In this document: piece after piece, positions 8,236 through 16,189 of the stretch | Position numbering within the stretch: the stretch's first letter is position 1 | Layout of the letters: each line of letters begins with the position of its first letter | NCBI GenBank assembly: GCA_023399355.1 | Contig: JAEWQC010000255.1 | Span: 1-19,981, forward strand | Direction: 5' to 3' | Origin: Bacillota bacterium | GTDB taxonomy: Bacteria > Bacillota > Clostridia > Acetivibrionales > DTU013 | Length of the DNA stretch: 19,981 bases | Position numbers and translations under genes: made by a program | Notes under the pieces: model-generated | Told to the model about the DNA's origin: nothing | The model's database searches: none | What the model saw: only the letters and a program-made list of their open reading frames with translations

Positions 8236-8261
8236 CCGGAATAGGTTTCCGGGCAGTTTTT
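8236..8261 (+). terminator. Weak intrinsic terminator between btuFCD and the cob genes
   Basis: CCGGAA at 8236-8241, a five-base loop, TTCCGG at 8247-8252, then GCAG and five T residues. A short stem, so termination may be partial, which would lower transcription of the downstream cob genes relative to the transporter. Confidence 0.5.
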
Positions 8262-8287
8262 GAGAGAATGAAAGGAAGCTGAGTGAT

Positions 8288-8818
8288 ATGATGGAGATTT
8301 ACAGAAGTCCATATGAAGCATACCCATTTCTATCTGACAAGCCGGAGGATCTGAGGTGTGATTTTGAAATAGCAACAGACAAGGTTACAAGCAAAGTCGG
8401 TTTACTGCGTGCACTTTGTCCTGAAGAGGATATGAAGGAAGAACTGCAAAAGATTGGAGAGCTGGTCTATCACAGCAATCCGACGCTGCGTACAAAGCTG
8501 ACGCTTGTAAAGGAAGAGGTCGATTGGTTGAATTCCTGTGTACAGCGCTTAAAAGAGGAAACGGTAGGAAGATGTGACAAATTCGTATTGCCGCAAGGTT
8601 CTGAAAGAGCATGCATTGCACATATCCTTCGTGCGGAGTGCAAGGAACTGGTGAGACTCCTCTATCGCTATTGCTATTGCGGAAACAGTGTGGAACCAAT
8701 ACTTATAGACTTTACGAGTTTGCTCTCCGGTTATTTTTTCCTGATGGCCCTGAAACTGAATCAGATGGATGGGGTGGATGAAATACCGTATGTCAGCAGG
8801 AATTATCTCCAGAAATGA
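8288..8818 (+). CDS. Divergent cobalamin adenosyltransferase-like protein (PduO family)
   Basis: A 176-residue protein resembling ATP:cob(I)alamin adenosyltransferases, which add the upper adenosyl ligand to corrinoids. The best signature is FVLPQGSERACIAHILRAE (99-117), matching the PduO pattern of FVLPGG followed by a helix with conserved Ala and Arg. The segment LLSGYFFLMALKLN corresponds to the family's C-terminal LSDYLF helix. The usual N-terminal GDxGxT-type ATP loop is not visible, and the Asn-Arg pair ahead of LSD is replaced (DFTSLLSG), so activity is uncertain; a corrinoid-binding or regulatory role is possible. The start is ATG 8288 or 8291, with AAGGAAG upstream. It lies 31 bases before cobQ, which favours a corrinoid function. 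Confidence 0.65.
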   Translation: MMEIYRSPYEAYPFLSDKPEDLRCDFEIATDKVTSKVGLLRALCPEEDMKEELQKIGELVYHSNPTLRTKLTLVKEEVDWLNSCVQRLKEETVGRCDKFVLPQGSERACIAHILRAECKELVRLLYRYCYCGNSVEPILIDFTSLLSGYFFLMALKLNQMDGVDEIPYVSRNYLQK

Positions 8819-8849
8819 TGTTTGCAGGGTAGAAAGGGGATATGGGAGG

Positions 8850-10397
8850 ATGAAGGCAAAAAACATCATGGTACAGGGAACGGGATCATCCGTGGGGAAG
8901 AGCATCATCACCGCAGGACTTTGCAGGGTGCTGATGCAGGACGGACACCGTTCGGCGCCCTTCAAATCGCAGAATATGGCGCTGAACTCCTTTATCACCA
9001 AAGAGGGAAAAGAAATGGGACGCGCCCAGGTAGTCCAGGCAGAAGCAGCGGGCTTGGAGCCTTCTGTTGAAATGAATCCGATTCTTTTAAAGCCGACCAC
9101 GGACATCAAATCCCAGGTAATCCTCAACGGCGAAGTATACAAAAACATGTCCGCCGCCGAATACCACAATTTCAAGCCGGAACTGGCAGTGCTCGTAAGG
9201 AATGCTTATGAGAAGCTTGCAGAAAAGCATGAAATTATCGTGATAGAAGGTGCCGGAAGTCCTGCGGAGATCAACTTGAGGGATAAGGACATCGTAAACA
9301 TGGGGATGGCGGAAATCGTCGATGCACCGGTGATCCTTGTGGGAGACATTGACAAGGGGGGTGTATTCGCATCTCTGGCCGGTACCATGCTGTTGCTGAC
9401 GGAAGCGGAACGCAAGAGGGTCAAAGGAGTGATCATCAATAAATTCAGGGGAGACATCGGGATTTTAAAGCCCGGTCTGGAGATGCTTGAGGAGATCATT
9501 CATATTCCTGTTCTAGGCGTATTGCCATACGCAAAACTTTACATTGAAGAGGAAGACGGTCTTTCCGAGAGGTTCTGCCAGGAAAGTGAGGACAGGGAGT
9601 ACGATATAGATGTGGCAGTGGTCAAACTTCCGCATATTTCAAATTTCACGGACATAAATGCACTGGAAAATATCCCTGGTGTAAGGGTTCGTTTTATTGA
9701 AAGGGTTTCAGAGATCCAGAAACCGGATTTGATCGTGATACCGGGAACAAAGAATACCATGGGGGATCTGACCCACATCAGGGGAAATGCGATGGAAGCG
9801 GCGATAAAGAGGCTTCATGAAAAGGGGACGCCTGTATTCGGCATCTGCGGCGGATATCAAATGCTCGGGATGGAAATCAACGATCCTTTCAGAACCGAAT
9901 CCGATCTGCTGCAAATGGAAGGGATGGGCCTTCTGAACACAAGGACGGTATTCCAGCAGCAGAAGATCACTACCCAGGTTGAAGGTGCCATATCCGGAGA
10001 TGACGGTATGCTCAAGGGATTGAAGGGAATGAAAATCAAGGGGTATGAAATCCATATGGGGACAACAGATTGTTCGGAAGGCTGTAACCCATTTCTTATA
10101 ATTCACAAGGGCTTGGATGAAGGGCTTAAAGTGACGGGCGGCGTGGTAAATGAGGCCGGAAATGTTTTCGGAACCTATATTCATGGCATATTTGACAATA
10201 TGAGCTTTGCTTCAGGTCTGATAAACAATCTTCGGGAAAGAAAGGGAGCAAGCCGGATTCAGGAATATGAAAAGGAGTTCAGGGCATTTAAGGAGCAGCA
10301 GTATGACAAGCTCGCAGATATGATCAGAGAGGATCTGGATATGGACAGGATCTATGAAATCATTGGTGTGAGAGGTGAAAAGCAGCCATGCCGCTGA
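8850..10397 (+). CDS. cobQ: Cobyric acid synthase CobQ/CbiP
   Basis: A 515-residue glutamine-dependent amidotransferase that amidates four carboxyls (b, d, e, g) of adenosylcobyrinic acid a,c-diamide. The N-terminal ATP-binding dethiobiotin-synthetase-like domain starts with the P-loop GTGSSVGKS (10-18) and contains FKSQNMALNS. The C-terminal class I glutaminase domain has the nucleophile Cys333 in FGICGGYQMLG and the catalytic His445 in GTYIHGIFDN. The frame extends upstream to 8769, but that overlaps the preceding gene; ATG 8850 begins at the P-loop strand as in homologues, with GAAAGGGGA at 8832-8840. It overlaps cbiB by ten bases. Confidence 0.96.
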   Translation: MKAKNIMVQGTGSSVGKSIITAGLCRVLMQDGHRSAPFKSQNMALNSFITKEGKEMGRAQVVQAEAAGLEPSVEMNPILLKPTTDIKSQVILNGEVYKNMSAAEYHNFKPELAVLVRNAYEKLAEKHEIIVIEGAGSPAEINLRDKDIVNMGMAEIVDAPVILVGDIDKGGVFASLAGTMLLLTEAERKRVKGVIINKFRGDIGILKPGLEMLEEIIHIPVLGVLPYAKLYIEEEDGLSERFCQESEDREYDIDVAVVKLPHISNFTDINALENIPGVRVRFIERVSEIQKPDLIVIPGTKNTMGDLTHIRGNAMEAAIKRLHEKGTPVFGICGGYQMLGMEINDPFRTESDLLQMEGMGLLNTRTVFQQQKITTQVEGAISGDDGMLKGLKGMKIKGYEIHMGTTDCSEGCNPFLIIHKGLDEGLKVTGGVVNEAGNVFGTYIHGIFDNMSFASGLINNLRERKGASRIQEYEKEFRAFKEQQYDKLADMIREDLDMDRIYEIIGVRGEKQPCR

Positions 10398-11395
10398 TCG
10401 TTCATTTTATGGATATCGTCATTGCATTCCTTATAGACCTTATCGTTGGAGACCCTTACTGGCTGCCGCATCCGGTAAGATATACGGGGTGGGTGATCAA
10501 AAGAGGCGAGAGCCTTCTGCGGCGTATGATACAAAGAGAGAGACCCGGGAACGCGGAGCTGAATGAAAGGCTGGCAGGCGGAATTCTGGCGATCACCACT
10601 GTAGCGGCGACATCCCTTCCAGTCTTCCTTTTGCTGGCATTGGCCAATCTTGTCCATCCGATCTTGTTCCATATTTTAAACATCTACTTCATTTATTCGG
10701 CTCTGGCAACAAAGTGCCTTGCAATTGAGGCCAAAAAGGTTGCCGCTTCTCTGACGGATGGAAATCTCCCGGAAGCAAGAAGCCGCCTTTCCATGCTTGT
10801 GGGACGGCAGACCGGACACCTTACGGAGAAAGAAATCATAAGGGGTGTGATAGAAACGACAGCCGAAAATACAGTTGATGGCGTCATTTCACCTTTATTT
10901 TATACATTTATCGGTTCCTTTTTCGGAATGGGTGCGCCGCTGGCCTGGACCTTCAAAGCAATCAGTACACTGGACTCCATGGTAGGATATATGAATGAAA
11001 AATACATCCATTTCGGCAGAATCTCCGCGAAAACGGATGATGTGGCTAATTATATCCCTGCAAGGCTCTCGGGAGTTTTCATACCGGTCGGGGCTTTCTT
11101 TTGCCGACTGGATTGCAAGAAGAGCTTCAAGATTATGAAGAGGGATCGGCACAACCATAAAAGTCCCAACTGTGCCTGGCCGGAAGCTGCATTTGCCGGT
11201 GCTCTCGGAATCAGGATCGGCGGCAGCAATGTCTACTTCGGGCAAATTGTCGAAAAGCCGGAGATAGGGGATGCAGACAAGGAACTTGGCAAAGAGTTTA
11301 TTCCGAAAACAATCAGTTTGCTATATGTAACGGCAGTCATTGTGTTAATATCGGGCATGGGGCTTGCGGCAGCAGTTCTAGCCGTATTGCCGTGA
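10388..11395 (+). CDS. cbiB: Adenosylcobinamide-phosphate synthase CbiB
   Basis: A 335-residue membrane protein that attaches (R)-1-aminopropan-2-ol phosphate, or a related amino-alcohol, to adenosylcobyric acid. The signature GDPYWLPHPVR (21-31) is close to the N-terminus, followed by hydrophobic segments; ETTAENTVDGVISPLFY near residue 155 is also characteristic. The substrate amino-alcohol phosphate is made by CobD, encoded just downstream. It starts inside the end of cobQ, so the two are likely translated together. Confidence 0.95.
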   Translation: MPLIVHFMDIVIAFLIDLIVGDPYWLPHPVRYTGWVIKRGESLLRRMIQRERPGNAELNERLAGGILAITTVAATSLPVFLLLALANLVHPILFHILNIYFIYSALATKCLAIEAKKVAASLTDGNLPEARSRLSMLVGRQTGHLTEKEIIRGVIETTAENTVDGVISPLFYTFIGSFFGMGAPLAWTFKAISTLDSMVGYMNEKYIHFGRISAKTDDVANYIPARLSGVFIPVGAFFCRLDCKKSFKIMKRDRHNHKSPNCAWPEAAFAGALGIRIGGSNVYFGQIVEKPEIGDADKELGKEFIPKTISLLYVTAVIVLISGMGLAAAVLAVLP

Positions 11396-11404
11396 AGAGA
11401 ATAG

Positions 11405-11550
11405 GATGATAGAAAAGTATAGAAGAGTATAGAGGAGAAGAGAAGAGTGTAGAGGAATATAGAGGAGTATAGAAATGTATAGAAGAACATAGAAGAGAAG
11501 AGCAGAGTATAGAGGAGAATTGCAGAGTATAGAGGAGTACAGAAGAGAAA
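11405..11550 (+). repeat. 10-bp purine-rich tandem repeat (consensus TAGARGAGTA)
   Basis: Units starting with TAGAR recur every exactly ten bases at 11410, 11420, 11430, 11450, 11460, 11470, 11480, 11490, 11510 and 11530, with decayed units at 11440, 11500, 11520 and 11540. The + strand is almost pure purine apart from the T of each unit. It lies in the 221-base spacer between cbiB and cobD. Reading frames on the opposite strand (runs of Leu, Phe, Ser, Tyr) are artefacts of the repeat. Confidence 0.88.
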
Positions 11551-11616
11551 AGAAGAAACGAAGGAAGAGATGAGCAACATGAGCATGCAATCGAAGGAAG
11601 AGAGGAATGAAGCAAT

Positions 11617-12720
11617 ATGGAGGAGCATGACAGAAATATACATGGAGGCAATGTTTATGAAGTCGCCAAACAATATGGTATTGCTGAAAAAGAATTAATT
11701 GATTTCAGCGCCAGCATCAATCCTCTGGGAATGTCCGGACTGTTGAAGGAACTTCTGGCTGAAAGCCTGAATGACCTGGTCAATTACCCTGATCCGGAAT
11801 GCAATGAACTGAGAAGGGAAGTGTCTCAATATCTTGGCGTTCCGAAAGAGTCCGTCATAACCGGCAATGGGGCATCTGAAATTATATGCCTCCTTTTTGA
11901 GGTTCTCAAACCCCTTCGGGTTTTTATGCCCGCGCCGTGTTTTTCAGAATATGAATGTGCCGCAAGAAGCTTTGATGCTCAAATTGCATATTATAAACTC
12001 CTGGAAGAAGAGGAATTCAGGCTGGATGTGGATAGCTTCACAAGAGAGATCCCGGACAAAACCGATACGATATTGATCTGCAACCCAAATAACCCAACCT
12101 CCAGGCTCATTCCAGGGAGTGAATTGCTGAAGCTGATCGCGCATGCATATGAAAGAAATATCAGCATCATTGTGGATGAAGCGTTTATCGAACTGACCCT
12201 AGGAGGAAATGAAAATTCTATTGCCGGTTGGCTTGGACACTATCCGAATTTGTTTATCATAAGGTCTCTCACAAAAATATTGGCAGTGCCGGGTTTGCGG
12301 GTGGGGTATGCCTTGGGGGAACATTCCGTAATACAAAGAATGTGGCTGAAAAAGATCAAATGGTCTGTAAATTCTTTGGCCTGCCACGTCGGCAGAGTGC
12401 TGAATGAAGACACCGCATATTTTAAAGCAACCTCAGACTGGCTGTCGAAGGAAATGGATCGGTTTTACAAGGAATTGACCGGTATCGGCGGGTTGAAAGT
12501 ATTCAAACCGGAGACGAATTTCATTTTAATGAAAATATTGGACGAAAGGTATACTTCAATATCACTCAGGGAACTTTTGATCCGGCAGGGATTTCTGATA
12601 AGGGATGCAAGCAACTTCAAGTTTCTTGACGACAAGTATATCAGACTGGCCATTAAGGACAAAGACACAAACGATCTCCTTACAGCAGCTTTATCAAAAT
12701 TACTTCACATTCCCACATAA
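11617..12720 (+). CDS. cobD: L-threonine-O-3-phosphate decarboxylase CobD
   Basis: A 367-residue fold-type I PLP enzyme, related to histidinol-phosphate aminotransferase, that makes (R)-1-aminopropan-2-ol phosphate for CbiB. The opening HGGNVYEVAKQYG and DFSASINPLG are typical of CobD. The PLP-binding motifs are NPNNPTS (156-162), the DEAF acidic pair (187-188) and the Schiff-base lysine K220 in SLTKILAVPGLRVGY. The start ATG 11617 follows GAGGA at 11602-11606. Histidinol-phosphate aminotransferase is the alternative family, but the N-terminal HGGN motif and the cob context decide. No terminator hairpin is evident after its TAA. Confidence 0.94.
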   Translation: MEEHDRNIHGGNVYEVAKQYGIAEKELIDFSASINPLGMSGLLKELLAESLNDLVNYPDPECNELRREVSQYLGVPKESVITGNGASEIICLLFEVLKPLRVFMPAPCFSEYECAARSFDAQIAYYKLLEEEEFRLDVDSFTREIPDKTDTILICNPNNPTSRLIPGSELLKLIAHAYERNISIIVDEAFIELTLGGNENSIAGWLGHYPNLFIIRSLTKILAVPGLRVGYALGEHSVIQRMWLKKIKWSVNSLACHVGRVLNEDTAYFKATSDWLSKEMDRFYKELTGIGGLKVFKPETNFILMKILDERYTSISLRELLIRQGFLIRDASNFKFLDDKYIRLAIKDKDTNDLLTAALSKLLHIPT

Positions 12721-13049
12721 ACAAATCTGTAGAAATATCGAAGTTCTCTATATTTTAATTACATTTTCAATGAAATCCGAAGACTTAAAAAAGGTATTTA
12801 TACTCATCTTGCCATTCGACAGGACGTTTGGAAAGATGCAGCTAAATATTCCGTCCCTGTGCCGAAACTTGACACAAGCAGAATAATTCACGATAATGGA
12901 AGATGGTAACGGTGCAAAAAGACATGAAATCCGAGGTGCTTTAATGTGGCGGGGATTTCATATAGATAGATAAACATCATGGATCAGTTTCCATTGTAAT
13001 AGCTGGGGATTCAGGCTGTCAAAATCAGATCGAAGAGTGAGGAACCATC
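12721..13049 (+). promoter_or_regulatory. Gene-free 329-base leader with repeated ATGAAATCC half-sites
   Basis: No convincing gene is seen here. The stretch holds the promoter annotated separately and three related half-sites: ATGAAATCC at 12770-12778 and at 12924-12932 (both followed by GA), and the inverted copy GGATTTCAT at 12953-12961. The last two form a 9-bp inverted repeat around a 20-base centre in the predicted 5' leader of the acyl-CoA ligase gene; no T run follows, so it is not an obvious terminator. Confidence 0.55.
12869..12897 (+). promoter_or_regulatory. Consensus sigma-A promoter for the acyl-CoA ligase gene
   Basis: TTGACA at 12869-12874, a 17-base spacer and GATAAT at 12892-12897. 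The predicted transcript starts near 12904 with a leader of about 145 bases, making the downstream gene independent of the cob cluster. Confidence 0.75.
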
Positions 13050-14759
13050 ATGGCAAACAGGAATTATCCATTGTATGAAACGACCGTTTTTGAAGATTTC
13101 AGGATCATGACGGAAAATGTTGCAAAGAAATATCCGGACAGAATTGCAATTTCATATAGAAAGAATTCGAAAGACAAGGAAACCGTGGATGTAACCTATG
13201 CACAGGCCAGGGATTACATCCGCAACATGGGAACGGAACTGATTTCCATGGGATGCCGCGACAGGCATGTTGCACTTATTGGCGAAAGCTCCTTCGACTG
13301 GATTTGTTCTTATTTCAGCCTGTTGTCCATCGGTTCGGTCGTTGTGCCAATTGACAAGGATCTCCCGGCGGAAGAAATAATAGGAGTCCTGAATACGGCG
13401 GAATGCGAATTCCTGCTTTACAGTGCGGCAATAGAAGCCAAAATCGAAACAATCAACGGAAAAGTTCCCTGCCTGAAAACCTTAATCTGTATGGGCGAGC
13501 CGAAAATGGAGGGAACGATGAAGCTTTCCGAAATCTCGGCCAAGGGCGGCGAGCGCTTTCGAAACGGCGACAACGCCTATTACGACTACGAAATTGACCG
13601 GGAACGCATGGCCACTATTGTCTTTACTTCAGGTACGACGGGAAGAGGCAAAGGGGTTATGCTCTCTCAAAAGAATATCGTCTCTGATATGACGCAGGGG
13701 ATGTATAACTTCGCAATTTCTCCGAAGACCATGAATGTACTTCCTCCGCACCACACTTTTGGCTCTACCGTAAATTTTGTCGGACATTATGCGCAGGGTT
13801 CGGAAATTTATATTTCCAGCGGTCTCAAACACATAGCGGATGAAATGAAGGAACAAAAGCCGACACATCTGGTGCTGGTGCCTTTGTTTGTAGAAACGCT
13901 GTACAAGAAAATCTGGTCAGGGGCGGAAAAAAGTGGAAAGGCAGATCTTCTGCGCAGGATGATCAAGGTTAGCAATGGTTTGCGTAAATGCGGCATCGAT
14001 TTACGGCGGCTGCTGTTTGGCAACGTACTGGAATCCTTCGGTGGAAAGCTTGAGATGATTATTTGCGGCGGTGCCATTCTGAATCAGGAGATCATAGATA
14101 CCTTTGACGCCATCGGAGTAGCCATCCTCAACGGGTACGGCATCACAGAGTGTGCTCCGCTTATTTCCTGCAACCGGAACAAATATCAGAAAAAAGGAAG
14201 TGTTGGTACCCCGATCATCGGTGAATTGGTAAAAATCAAGGATCCGGATGAAAATGGGGAAGGTGAAATCTGTGTCAAAGGTCCGAATGTCATGCTGGGC
14301 TACTATAAAAATCCGGAAGCGACCGCAGCAGCCTTTGATGAAGATGGCTATTTCAGGACAGGCGACTATGGCAAACTGGATGAAGAAGGCTGGATTTATA
14401 TTACCGGAAGGTTGAAAAATCTGATCATTTTAAGCAATGGCAAGAATGTGTACCCGGAAGAGGTGGAAAACGAGATTTCCGCTATTCATGGGGTCTCAGA
14501 GGTTATTGTATATGCGGGTGAAAGTAAATCCCAAAAGAGTAAGGAAGTGATTGTTGCCGAGATTTTCCCGGACTTCGATGCACTGAAGGAAAGAGGGATC
14601 GAAGATATTAAGGGGTATTTCGAAAATGAAATCAAAAAGGTCAATAGCAGAATGGTTTCCTATAAAGCAGTAAAATTGGTTAAGATCCGTCAGGAGGAGT
14701 TCAAGAAGAATACTTCCAGAAAGATTCTCCGTTTTGCGATTGATAAAAGTATAGAATAA
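13050..14759 (+). CDS. AMP-forming long-chain acyl-CoA ligase-like protein
   Basis: A 569-residue member of the ANL (acyl-CoA synthetase/AMP ligase) superfamily, activating a carboxylate, most likely a fatty acid, through an acyl-adenylate. The P-loop TSGTTGRGKG is at 193-202, the adenine-binding NGYGITECAP at 361-370, the ribose-binding aspartate in FRTGDY (D439), the hinge GRLKNLIILSNGKN after 452, and a terminal TSRKILR that supplies the adenylation lysine. The start ATG follows GTGAGGA. It has its own promoter and terminator and stands alone. The exact acyl substrate is unknown; the length fits FadD-type enzymes rather than acetyl-CoA synthetase. Confidence 0.88.
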   Translation: MANRNYPLYETTVFEDFRIMTENVAKKYPDRIAISYRKNSKDKETVDVTYAQARDYIRNMGTELISMGCRDRHVALIGESSFDWICSYFSLLSIGSVVVPIDKDLPAEEIIGVLNTAECEFLLYSAAIEAKIETINGKVPCLKTLICMGEPKMEGTMKLSEISAKGGERFRNGDNAYYDYEIDRERMATIVFTSGTTGRGKGVMLSQKNIVSDMTQGMYNFAISPKTMNVLPPHHTFGSTVNFVGHYAQGSEIYISSGLKHIADEMKEQKPTHLVLVPLFVETLYKKIWSGAEKSGKADLLRRMIKVSNGLRKCGIDLRRLLFGNVLESFGGKLEMIICGGAILNQEIIDTFDAIGVAILNGYGITECAPLISCNRNKYQKKGSVGTPIIGELVKIKDPDENGEGEICVKGPNVMLGYYKNPEATAAAFDEDGYFRTGDYGKLDEEGWIYITGRLKNLIILSNGKNVYPEEVENEISAIHGVSEVIVYAGESKSQKSKEVIVAEIFPDFDALKERGIEDIKGYFENEIKKVNSRMVSYKAVKLVKIRQEEFKKNTSRKILRFAIDKSIE

Positions 14760-14822
14760 GTTCCCCGGCACAGGTGACATAGAAATTCCAGTAAGGGATA
14801 AATAAATTATCCGCTGATCCGG

Positions 14823-14868
14823 AACAAATAAGGTCACGAGACTATAGCCGCGACCTTATTTGTTTGTA
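14823..14868 (+). terminator. Intrinsic terminator after the acyl-CoA ligase gene
   Basis: A perfect 13-bp stem, AACAAATAAGGTC at 14823-14835 with its complement at 14852-14864, and a 16-base loop; the T-rich 3' arm reads TTATTTGTTTG. The stem is AT-rich at its base in both directions and may also serve the minus-strand gene ending at 14883. Confidence 0.75.
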
Positions 14869-14882
14869 AGAGGCAGAAGGGA

Positions 14883-15119
14883 CTAGGGCCTAACCAGGAT
14901 CTTGGGATCGATACCAGTATTTCCAGGCAGAAGCATTTTAGGGTCTATGTCGGGTATAATGGTTTTCAGCATACCCGCATCTATATTCAACGTGTCCTCA
15001 ATGATTTTTGGATGGGGGTCCGGAGTAGATTTTATTGTAGTTGCTGCAGTAACTGGAGTGGAGGATAAGAGTATCGAAAACAGAATAAAAGTAAATAAAG
15101 CAGTTTTAATTCTTTTCAT
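14883..15119 (-). CDS. Small secreted protein of unknown function
   Basis: A 78-residue protein with a clear Sec signal peptide: a basic start (MKRIKT), a hydrophobic core and a likely cut after SSTPVTA. The mature part is about 53 residues, rich in Pro, Asp and Ile, without cysteine, and contains repeated IDPK(M/I)L elements (IPDIDPKML and TGIDPKIL). GAGGTGAT lies at normal distance before the ATG, supporting translation. The gene ends in TAG; the frame then continues for only eight codons to TAA. A plus-strand frame over the same place has no ribosome site. The family is not recognised. It is divergent from the diguanylate cyclase gene. Confidence 0.65.
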   Translation of the reverse strand: MKRIKTALFTFILFSILLSSTPVTAATTIKSTPDPHPKIIEDTLNIDAGMLKTIIPDIDPKMLLPGNTGIDPKILVRP

Positions 15120-15186
15120 TTACATCACCTCGATTTACTAGACTTAATAACACCTAAAAAGTTCCTTGAATTTTTTCTTTTTGTTA

Positions 15187-15216
15187 TATTACTATTTCTA
15201 CGGATAAATAGTAATA
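15187..15216. repeat. 11-bp inverted repeat between divergent genes (possible operator)
   Basis: ATTACTATTT at 15188-15197 and its exact complement AAATAGTAAT at 15206-15215, extended by one more A-T pair, with an eight-base centre. It sits between the small secreted protein gene and the diguanylate cyclase gene, and overlaps a weak candidate promoter (TTGTTA at 15181, GATAAA at 15203). It could be a regulator binding site. Confidence 0.5.
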
Positions 15217-15249
15217 ATCAATTGGACTGAGTATATTGGAGGAGTTCTT

Positions 15250-16116
15250 GTGTTGCTGGATAATGAACAGTATCGAATTATTGTCGAATCGACACCGAAT
15301 ATGATATGGAGATCCGGAACGGATACCTTATGCAATTACTTCAACAAAAGATGGCTGGAATTTACAGGCAGAAGTATTGAACAGGAAATCGGGACGGGCT
15401 GGGCCCAAGGTGTACATGAAGAGGACTATGATGCATGCCTGAGAACCTATCTGGATGCTTTCGCGAAACGGGAGCCCTTTGAGATGGAATACCGGTTGAA
15501 GCGTAAGGACGGCGTATGGAGATGGGTCAATGACAGAGGAGTTCCATATTACATCAATGACCGGGAATTCGCCGGATATATCGGCAGCTGCATGGATGTG
15601 ACGGACAAAATAGAAGGGCGGATGCTGCGTGATCTTGCACAAAAGGACGGTCTTACGGGAATATTCAACAGGCAGTATTTTGAGCAACTGGCGGAAGTCC
15701 AATTTTTAAAGGCAAAAAGGCTTCAGTCGGATCTGTGCATTGTTATGATTGATATAAATGAGTTCAAGAAGATTAATGATAATTACGGGCATTTAACAGG
15801 AGATCTTGTTTTAAAGGAAGTAGCAAAAACCATATCGGAAAACATCAGGGACTTTGATATTTTCGGCAGGTTTGGAGGAGACGAATTCATCCTGCTTATG
15901 TCAGATACAAATCGCGTCCAGGCTGCCGCCATCGTCAGAAGGCTGCAGAATCTGGTCCGGAAAATACAGTTTAAACAAAGTGACAATGGGGCAAATGTAA
16001 GTGCATGTTTTGGAATATATCAAATGCAGGGAGAACAGGATTTGATCAAAGTTATCATGCAGGCGGATAAGAAACTTTATGAGAGAAAACGCAGCAGATT
16101 GAAGAGATCCTCTTGA
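15250..16116 (+). CDS. PAS-GGDEF diguanylate cyclase
   Basis: A 288-residue protein that should make cyclic di-GMP from two GTP. An N-terminal PAS domain (about residues 5-120) runs from YRIIVESTPNMIW to GSCMDVTDK, with the PAC-type YRLKRKDGVWRWV. The GGDEF domain begins at KDGLTGIFNR (132) and has an intact GGDEF at 209-213; RDFD at 200-203, five residues upstream, is the product-inhibition I-site. No membrane segment is present, so it is a soluble sensor with an unknown PAS ligand. The start is GTG 15250, with GGAGGAG at 15238-15244. The gene stands alone between an inverted repeat and the folD promoter. Confidence 0.92.
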   Translation: MLLDNEQYRIIVESTPNMIWRSGTDTLCNYFNKRWLEFTGRSIEQEIGTGWAQGVHEEDYDACLRTYLDAFAKREPFEMEYRLKRKDGVWRWVNDRGVPYYINDREFAGYIGSCMDVTDKIEGRMLRDLAQKDGLTGIFNRQYFEQLAEVQFLKAKRLQSDLCIVMIDINEFKKINDNYGHLTGDLVLKEVAKTISENIRDFDIFGRFGGDEFILLMSDTNRVQAAAIVRRLQNLVRKIQFKQSDNGANVSACFGIYQMQGEQDLIKVIMQADKKLYERKRSRLKRSS

Positions 16117-16121
16117 TTTCT

Positions 16122-16152
16122 TTGTCAATTTCTGAGAGTATTATGGTAAAAT
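16122..16152 (+). promoter_or_regulatory. Predicted extended -10 promoter for folD-fchA
   Basis: TTGTCA at 16122-16127, then TGGTAAAAT, an extended -10 with the hexamer at 16147-16152. The 19-base spacer is long, but the TG element compensates. It lies immediately after the diguanylate cyclase stop. Confidence 0.55.
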
Positions 16153-16189
16153 AGACTCATCACGTTACAATCACGAAAGGGAATTTAAA

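Noticed and set aside
11233..11673. Minus-strand frames rich in Leu, Phe, Ser and Tyr
   Set aside because: All are translations of the 10-bp repeat; no start signals and no recognisable domain.
12605..12886. A 93-residue frame overlapping the end of cobD
   Set aside because: It starts inside cobD in another frame, has no ribosome site and no recognisable features.
14902..15141. Plus-strand 79-residue frame opposite the small secreted protein
   Set aside because: It has no ribosome site, whereas the minus-strand frame has a signal peptide and GAGGTGAT before its ATG.
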